NCBI GenBank assembly: GCA_035293985.1
Contig: DATGLS010000040.1
Location: forward strand, 128,912 to 192,911
Direction of reading: 5' to 3'
Origin: JAVDCA01 sp035293985
GTDB taxonomy: Bacteria > Pseudomonadota > Alphaproteobacteria > Rhizobiales > Xanthobacteraceae
DNA length: 64,000 nt
This document shows, in pieces, positions 59,106 to 64,000 of the stretch (within the stretch, counting starts at the first letter, position 1; each line of letters opens with the position of its first letter). A program made the translations under genes and the position numbers. The notes under the pieces are model-generated. The model saw only the letters and a list, made by a program, of their open reading frames with translations. It had not been told where the DNA came from and did not search any database.

Positions 59106-60062
59106 TCAGGTCTGCGTCTTCTTGCGGCCGAACAGCTTGTAGACGCCGCCGAGGAAGGCGGCGACGCCGAGGAAGATCACCTTGGCGAACTTGAGCACGA
59201 AGGCGCCGATCAGCGCCAGCAGACCGAGCTTCTTCGCCGCGATGCCGCCGACGAGCGCGATGATGCCGTATGTCGCGATGTGGTCGGTCGATGCATTGAA
59301 GTCCTCGTAGCGGCGGCCGGAATTGTAATCGAGTGCGGCGAGGAGCTCGTGCGCCACCGCCTTGTCGGCGCCGATGCTGGACGAGTTGGTGAGCAGGTTG
59401 AGGCTGAAGTAGCCGTCGCGGCCGAGCGCATAGGTGTTGTAGTTGACGCCGGTGTTCGCCCCGGCGGGCTCGCCCTTGTGCTTGCTCGACAGCGACCAGA
59501 CGAGGCGGTGGGTGACGGCATCATAGGTCGGCTTCTCGATCCAGCCGATGATCTCGACCTGCGGGAAGCCGCGCGCCGCGCGGTCCTTGTTCGCCTCCTC
59601 GTTGCCGTCCTTGAGGTTTTGCAGGAGCTCGTCGGCGTTCCAGCTCTTGGCGTCGTCGTCCTTGATGTAGCCTTCCTTGATGTAGCGCACGACCACGATC
59701 CAGCCGTCGCTCGGCGTGGTGCCGAGCACGATGCCCTGATAGCTGGTGCCGTTGTTGATCGTGTTGCCGAGCGCGCGCAGGATGCGCGTGCCCTCGGCGG
59801 TCGGGATGAAGATCTCGTTCGGCGGCAGCGCGAGCGTCGCCTCGTCGAGCAGCTTGACGGTCGCGGGCCCGCGCGTGCCGGCCTTGTAGCCGGCATCCAG
59901 CGCCGCATGGAGCTCGGCTTCGCGCGCGGCCTCGCTGTTGGCGGCGGGCGCTTGCGCTTGCGCGCGAGCGGCTGGCGCCGCGAGACCGAGCGCGAGCACG
60001 AGCGCCGCAACCGGGCAAAAGAGGCGACGGGAAAAGGCCGGATTGGCATTCAGCGGCGGCAT
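59106..60062 (-). CDS. DUF2167 membrane protein
   Basis: 318 residues. A signal peptide (LVLALGLAAPAARAQAQAPA) precedes a ~190-residue exported domain with GYIKDDDAKSWNADELLQNL and IEIIGWIEKPTYDA-type sequence, and two C-terminal helices (IALVGGIAAKKLGLLALIGA, VIFLGVAAFLGGVYKLF). This fits the DUF2167 family, which has no known role. The start MPPLNANPAFSRR at 60062 is chosen. It is close to a site-2 protease gene, so a functional link is possible. Confidence 0.85.
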   Translation of the reverse strand: MPPLNANPAFSRRLFCPVAALVLALGLAAPAARAQAQAPAANSEAAREAELHAALDAGYKAGTRGPATVKLLDEATLALPPNEIFIPTAEGTRILRALGNTINNGTSYQGIVLGTTPSDGWIVVVRYIKEGYIKDDDAKSWNADELLQNLKDGNEEANKDRAARGFPQVEIIGWIEKPTYDAVTHRLVWSLSSKHKGEPAGANTGVNYNTYALGRDGYFSLNLLTNSSSIGADKAVAHELLAALDYNSGRRYEDFNASTDHIATYGIIALVGGIAAKKLGLLALIGAFVLKFAKVIFLGVAAFLGGVYKLFGRKKTQT

Positions 60063-60388
60063 GCGGGCTCCCCATAGGTCATGCGCAAAGGCACGCGGGC
60101 AACATGCCACGGCTGTCGCCGGATGACTACCAGAGGTTACGGGACGCAGTTTGGCGGGAATATGTCTCGGGTTTCGGAGCTCGATTGGCCTTTGGGTGAG
60201 CTCAGGTCGTGCCCATGGAGGCGTCTCCACCTATGATTCGGGCGCGTTGCGGCCGGGATTGCGGCAGTGTTCACAGCGGGCGCTGGTAGATGTCCGGGAC
60301 CTTCTCGACCCGCCGATCAGCTCCGGGTTGAACTGGCGCGCAGCCGCGACGGCGAAGGCCCGCCCGCCGACGTCTAGGCGAAGGCGGA
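60063..60388. other. 326-bp gap before the tRNA fragment
   Basis: No convincing gene. Apparent short frames here read through the tRNA fragment and are spurious. Confidence 0.55.
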
Positions 60389-60438
60389 TGGAGCGGGCGA
60401 TGGGAATCGAACCCACGACATACAGCTTGGGAAGCTGG
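60389..60438 (-). other. 3' fragment of tRNA-Gly(CCC): attachment-site remnant
   Basis: Read on the minus strand, it holds an anticodon loop TTCCCAA (anticodon CCC), the T arm GTGGG-TTCGATT-CCCAT, the acceptor strand CGCCCGC and TCCA. The 5' half (acceptor GCGGGCG and D arm) is absent; upstream sequence is unrelated. This is the usual scar left when an integrase recombines at a tRNA 3' end, with the island on the 5' side, here at higher coordinates. Confidence 0.75.
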
Positions 60439-60720
60439 ACATGTCAAAGCCTTTTCAATCACTTGGCTGCAAAACTGACGCTAACGGCCTTCAATCCTGC
60501 CAATAGGTTACAAGCGCAATGCAAAACCAACGACCCTCGCCTGACGATGCCAATCTATGGGACGAAATCGGCTGGCTCGAGGCGGCCGCGACCGTGTTCC
60601 GCGGAGACCACACCGCGCTGCTCGCGCGTGCGCCAGAATCGCGACAACAGCAAACCAGGAGCGCACCGCCGAGCTACTGGCCGCGGCTCACGACGGCACA
60701 CGGCCGCAGCGGTGGCGGCG

Positions 60721-61118
60721 ATGACACCCGCCGATCGCATTGCCGAGTTGCGCAAGCAGATCGCCACGCTGAAGGCCGAGGAGGCGGAGTTGCGCGCCGG
60801 CTTCATCGACGGGTCGTTGACGCTCCAGGGCGCGAACTACGACGTGGTGGTCGAGCGCAAGATCCACCAGCGCGTCGATCTCCGCCGCATGCGAGAGCAT
60901 GCGCGGAGTCGATCTGGCGGCCGTACGTGGTTGAGACGCCCATCGACTACGTCACCGTGAGAGATCACTCATATTTGGCCGAACCGGAGGATCTGGAGGA
61001 ACTAGGTCTCAACCCGAGAGACTACTGGCAGACGGGTGTGGGTTACGTGCTCGATCGGCGGAAAGACGCCATGCTGATCGAGCGCCTATGGTCAGTGCGC
61101 GATCCTGCGCTCCGATGA
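60721..61118 (+). pseudogene. Frameshifted small gene in the island
   Basis: A frame from ATG 60721 encodes MTPADRIAELRKQIATLKAE and continues to HQRVDLRRMREHA. The likely continuation, WRPYVVETPIDYVTV, lies in another frame, and this second frame stays open to 61118 (NPRDYWQTGVGYVLDRRKDA). A one- or two-base shift near 60900 would explain this. The N-terminal helix resembles small phage/island proteins of Rhizobiales. No function assigned. Confidence 0.45.
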
Positions 61119-61245
61119 CTACAATTGAGCGCTGTCGCGGCGCGAGACCTCCGATGCTTGACTCGTAGGAGCTACTACCTATCTCGAAAACGAAAGTCCC
61201 GCCGCGTGGTCAGCGCGACGGGACTTGAAAGGTCAGCCTATAGGC

Positions 61246-61345
61246 TGCGGATTCCGACGATGTCGCCCGGGTGTACCGATTTGAAGTCGCCCGGGGATTC
61301 CGAGACGATGTCGCCCACCTTTCCGATTTGATCTCGCCCGGGGAC
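61246..61345. repeat. Left terminal repeat array of the IS21 element
   Basis: Four 22-25-bp units sharing TTCCGA...TCGCCC; the second contains CCGATTTGAAGTCGCCC, which recurs exactly, inverted, in the right array. Confidence 0.75.
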
Positions 61346-61511
61346 GAGGCGTTCTGGCCGGTTGGTTCTCTGGCATCGGACAAGCCGCGCGGTCAATCTG
61401 GAATCGCGGCTTGAAGTGCTTTCTGTTGCTGTTGTTGCGGTTGCTGTGGGCATGTGGGCAACGCCTCTTGGCGTTGTCCAAGCGCAGCGGCATGTCCACA
61501 GCGCCACGGGC

Positions 61512-62255
61512 TCAGGCCTTTCGGGCGGATTGACGGGTTCGGCGCAGGCTCTCGCCGGTGAGGTCGAGCCGGTGGGCGTTGTGGACCAGGCGGTCGAGCA
61601 CCGCGTCGGCGTAGGTCGGATCGCCGATCAGCGCATGCCATTGGTCGATCGGCAACTGGCTGGTGACGAGGGTGGAGCGGCGGCCGTAGCGGTCCTCGAG
61701 GATCTCCAGCAGGTCATGACGGGCGCCGGCGTCGAGCGGGGCGAGGCCCCAATCGTCGAGGATGAGCAGGTCGACGCGGCCGAGCGCGCGCAGCAGACGC
61801 GGATGGCGGCCGTCGCCGCGGGCGAGCGCGAGATCGTCGAACACGCGCGGGACGCGCTGATAGAGCACGGAGCGGTTGTCGCGGCAGGCCTTATGGCCGA
61901 GCGCGGAGGCGATCCAGCTCTTGCCGACGCCGGCAGGCCCGCAGATCAGGAGGTTGGCATGCTCGTCGATCCAGCGGCCCTCGACAAGCTCGGCGAACAG
62001 CGCGCGGTCGAGACCGCGCGGGGTGCGATAGTCGATGTCCTCGACGCAGGCCTGCTGGCGCAGCCTGGCGTGGCGCAGGCGGGCCGCAAGCCGCTTGTCG
62101 TGGCGCAGCGAGGCTTCGCGTTCGAGCAGCAGGGCGAGCCATTCGGCATGGCCGAGACTGGCGGCCTCGCCTGAGGCCTCGATGTCGGCGAAGGCCTTGG
62201 CCATGCCATGCAGGCCGAGGGCGTTGAGCCGGTCGTGGGTCGGATGGGTGAGCAA
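61512..62255 (-). CDS. istB: IS21-family helper ATPase IstB
   Basis: 247 residues; AAA+ ATPase with Walker A GPAGVGKS, Walker B LLILDDWG and sensor TSQLPIDQWH. It delivers target DNA to IstA and gives target immunity. The TTG at 62255 (LLTHPTHDRLNALGLHG) has AGGAG eight bases before it, and that Shine-Dalgarno overlaps the istA stop (TAGGAG), so the two genes are coupled. Confidence 0.92.
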   Translation of the reverse strand: MLTHPTHDRLNALGLHGMAKAFADIEASGEAASLGHAEWLALLLEREASLRHDKRLAARLRHARLRQQACVEDIDYRTPRGLDRALFAELVEGRWIDEHANLLICGPAGVGKSWIASALGHKACRDNRSVLYQRVPRVFDDLALARGDGRHPRLLRALGRVDLLILDDWGLAPLDAGARHDLLEILEDRYGRRSTLVTSQLPIDQWHALIGDPTYADAVLDRLVHNAHRLDLTGESLRRTRQSARKA

Positions 62256-62265
62256 GGACGATCTC

Positions 62266-63819
62266 CTAATTGTAGTAGCGCGGGCCGCGGATGTTGGCAT
62301 GCAGGATCGGCGCGTCATCCGCGGCGCGCTTGGGAGCGGGGCGCCGATCGAGGTTGTTGGCGAGGATCGACTTGACCGAGCCATAGCTGCGCGCGCCGAT
62401 GTCGATTGCGCGCGCAGCCGCGGCGTCGAGCCGCTCGCGTCCATAGGAGGCGGCGAGCCGCAGGATGCCGAGGCAGGCGCGGAAGCCCTGCTCAGGGTGC
62501 GAGCGCTCGTCGAGGATGAGGTCGCACAGCGCGCTGGTCGCCGGGCCGATCGCGGCGGCGTCCTGGCGGATGCGCGCGATGGTCCAGCCGGCGTAGCGGC
62601 GATGGCTCGATGCCATGTGCTCCGGCACGGTGGTGTGCTTGTGATTGCCGCTCATGCGCTGATGGGCGGCGATCCGCTCGCCCTTGTGGAAGATCTCGAC
62701 GGTGCGGGCGGTGAACCGCACCTCGACCTCGGCGCGCACGAAGCGATGCGGGACGCTGTAGTAATGCTTCTCGACCTCGACGTGATAGTCGAGGCTCACG
62801 CGCCGGATGCGCCACTCGGCGAGCACGTAGGGGCTCGCCGGCAACGGCTTGAGTGCCGGCCGGTCGACCTCCTCCAGCAGCTTGCGGCGGGTCACGCCGA
62901 GCCGGCGGATCGGGCGCTCCTCGTTGAGCCGCGTGAGCAGCCCGGCGATCGCCGCGTTGACGTCGGCAAGGCTGTGGAAGACGCGGTGACGTAGACGGCC
63001 GAGCAGCCAGCGCTCGACGATCAGCACGGCCTGCTCGACCTTGGCCTTGTCGCGCGGCTTGCGCGGCCGGGCCGGCAAGATGGCGGTGCCGTAATGGGCT
63101 GCCATGTCCGCGTAGGTGCGGTTGATCTGCGGGTCGTACAGGCACGCCTTGACGACCGCGACCTTGGTGTTGTCGGGCACCAGCAGCGCCGGCACGCCGC
63201 CGATCGCCTCGAAGGCGCCGACGTGGCCACTGATCCAGTCGGCGAGGCCCTGCGTCCAGGTCGCCTGCGCGTAGGTGAAGTTTGAGGCGCCGAGCACGGC
63301 GACGAAGATCTGCGCCGTTCGCCGCTCGCCGGTGAGGCCGTCGATCACCACCGGCACGCCGTCGCCCGCGTAGTCGACGAACAGCTTGTCGCCGGCCGCA
63401 TGCGACTGGCGCATCGTCACCGACAGGCGGCCTTCCCAGGCGCGATAGAGCTCGCAGAAACGCGAATACCGGTACCCGCCGGGCTCGGCCGCGATGTACT
63501 CCTCCCACAGGATCGACAGCGTCACGTGCTTGCGCTTGAGCTCGCGGTGCACCGCCGCCCAATCGGGCTCGCCGACGCGCCGGTGGCCCTGCCGGCTGCC
63601 GTTGCCTTCCTTCGCGAACAGCTGGGCCTCGAGGGCCGTATCCGTGAGATCGTCCGGCAGCGGCCAGCTCAGCCCGGCGGCGGCCGCCCGCCGGATCGTC
63701 AGCCGCACCGTCGAGGGCGCCACGCCGATCCGCCGCGCAATCTCGCGGCTCGGCAGCGCGGCCGCCTTCATCCTGATCACATCGCGCACATGGCGCATCG
63801 CAAGCCTCTCCGTCGGCAT
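62266..63819 (-). CDS. istA: IS21-family transposase IstA
   Basis: 517 residues. An N-terminal helix-turn-helix (SREIARRIGVAPSTVRLTIR) is followed by a DDE integrase core with Asp in KLFVDYAGD, Asp in VPDNTK and Glu in KAKVEQAV, then a C-terminal Mu-transposase-like beta domain. It cuts and joins the element ends. The ATG at 63819 (MPTERLAMRHVRDVIR) is chosen. All catalytic residues are present and there is no internal stop, so the element may be active. Confidence 0.93.
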   Translation of the reverse strand: MPTERLAMRHVRDVIRMKAAALPSREIARRIGVAPSTVRLTIRRAAAAGLSWPLPDDLTDTALEAQLFAKEGNGSRQGHRRVGEPDWAAVHRELKRKHVTLSILWEEYIAAEPGGYRYSRFCELYRAWEGRLSVTMRQSHAAGDKLFVDYAGDGVPVVIDGLTGERRTAQIFVAVLGASNFTYAQATWTQGLADWISGHVGAFEAIGGVPALLVPDNTKVAVVKACLYDPQINRTYADMAAHYGTAILPARPRKPRDKAKVEQAVLIVERWLLGRLRHRVFHSLADVNAAIAGLLTRLNEERPIRRLGVTRRKLLEEVDRPALKPLPASPYVLAEWRIRRVSLDYHVEVEKHYYSVPHRFVRAEVEVRFTARTVEIFHKGERIAAHQRMSGNHKHTTVPEHMASSHRRYAGWTIARIRQDAAAIGPATSALCDLILDERSHPEQGFRACLGILRLAASYGRERLDAAAARAIDIGARSYGSVKSILANNLDRRPAPKRAADDAPILHANIRGPRYYN

Positions 63820-63884
63820 CCAGGGTCCCCTTCGCAAAGCCGAAAGGGCGACCCTATGGGAGCCAGAAGAGGCCGCGTCACCCG

Positions 63885-64000
63885 GGCGAGATCATGCCGG
63901 AATGGTGGGCGAGATCGTCTCGGAACAGGTGGGCGACTTCAAATCGGAATGGTGGGCGAGATCATCTCGGAATGCTGGGCGAGATCGAGCGGAATCCGCA
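63885..64000. repeat. Right terminal repeat array of the IS21 element
   Basis: Five units of the same type as on the left, read in inverse: TGCGGATTCCG, then ATTCCGAGATGATCTCGCCC, ATTCCGATTTGAAGTCGCCC and others. It ends at the last base of the window. Confidence 0.75.

Larger units (their letters stand above)
61246..64000. mobile_element. IS21-family insertion sequence with istA and istB
   Basis: Terminal inverted repeats TGCGGATTCCG (61246-61256) and CGGAATCCGCA (63990-64000) start with TG and end with CA. The length is 2755 bp. Inside each end lie multiple short repeats of the type ATTCCGAnnnGATnTCGCCC: four on the left (61251-~61345) and five on the right (~63885-63995). This is typical of IS21 elements, whose transposase binds such arrays. 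The target duplication cannot be checked because the window ends at the right tip. Confidence 0.88.

Noticed and set aside
60271..60462. Short minus-strand protein across the tRNA fragment, and the plus-strand 'MGIEPTTYSLGS' product
   Set aside because: These are familiar false proteins produced by translating tRNA-Gly sequence; no independent coding evidence.
60389..60462. Complete tRNA-Gly
   Set aside because: There is no 5' acceptor strand GCGGGCG and no D arm upstream of the anticodon arm, so only the 3' part is present.

Overview
The window is high-GC DNA from an alphaproteobacterium. It is most likely of the order Rhizobiales/Hyphomicrobiales, near the Bradyrhizobium, Rhodopseudomonas, Xanthobacteraceae and Pseudolabrys group. 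The evidence is the Rhizobiales-type block pckA / chvI-chvG / hprK-EIIA-HPr / ahcY, a class I lysyl-tRNA synthetase, a PodJ-like Sel1 protein, a LuxR-LuxI pair, and several families of short intergenic palindromes common in this group. The species cannot be fixed from sequence alone.

Layout. 1-4298: end of a TIM-barrel isomerase, a class II glutamine amidotransferase, and a divergent pair of polyprenol-linked glycosyltransferases (GT2-GtrA and GT39). 4409-15052: central carbon and envelope-stress regulation block, with ahcY, HPr, EIIA-Man, HPr kinase, ChvG sensor kinase and ChvI regulator on the minus strand, three inserted plus-strand genes (HugZ-like, DCC-type, saccharopine dehydrogenase-like/DUF4166), then pckA. 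15277-19215: membrane proteins and a B12/radical-SAM protein. 19376-29342: a fatty-acid beta-oxidation cluster (fused hydratase/dehydrogenase, cupin, thiolase, two acyl-CoA dehydrogenases, thioesterase) with an ALDP/YddA-type ABC transporter inside it. 29693-33484: a large PodJ-like polar-organiser protein. 33538-41645: the four-gene ligase-associated DNA-damage-response set (PdeM phosphoesterase, Lhr-type helicase, MBL exonuclease, ATP-dependent ligase), plus a TPR-methyltransferase and an MBL hydrolase. 41797-48701: housekeeping genes (pyrD, lysK, TauE-type exporter, solute-binding protein) and a LexA-like S24 repressor that lacks its catalytic serine. 48892-51952: a quorum-sensing locus of luxR, luxI, an Fe(II)/2-oxoglutarate dioxygenase and two small, mutually similar proteins. 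52262-59106: SCO copper protein with a 43-residue partner, an extra BamA-like protein, an MFS transporter, a decayed hydrolase, an acetyltransferase, a site-2 protease and a DUF2167 protein. 60389-64000: a 3' fragment of tRNA-Gly(CCC) marking the edge of an island that carries a frameshifted gene and a complete-looking IS21-family element, whose right inverted repeat ends exactly at the last base of the window.

How parts may work together. HprK/HPr/EIIA-Man and ChvG/ChvI connect carbon state and envelope stress to gluconeogenesis (pckA). The beta-oxidation enzymes and the ABCD-like transporter look like an import-and-degrade unit for fatty or aromatic acyl chains. The quorum-sensing locus is the best candidate for an undescribed system: an autoinducer pair whose next genes are an uncharacterised dioxygenase and two unassigned paralogous small proteins, with a possible RNA hairpin over the luxI ribosome binding site. 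At least six families of palindromic repeats sit between genes, and one palindrome has been accommodated in frame inside the DNA ligase gene. Long open frames opposite known genes are composition artefacts and were left out.
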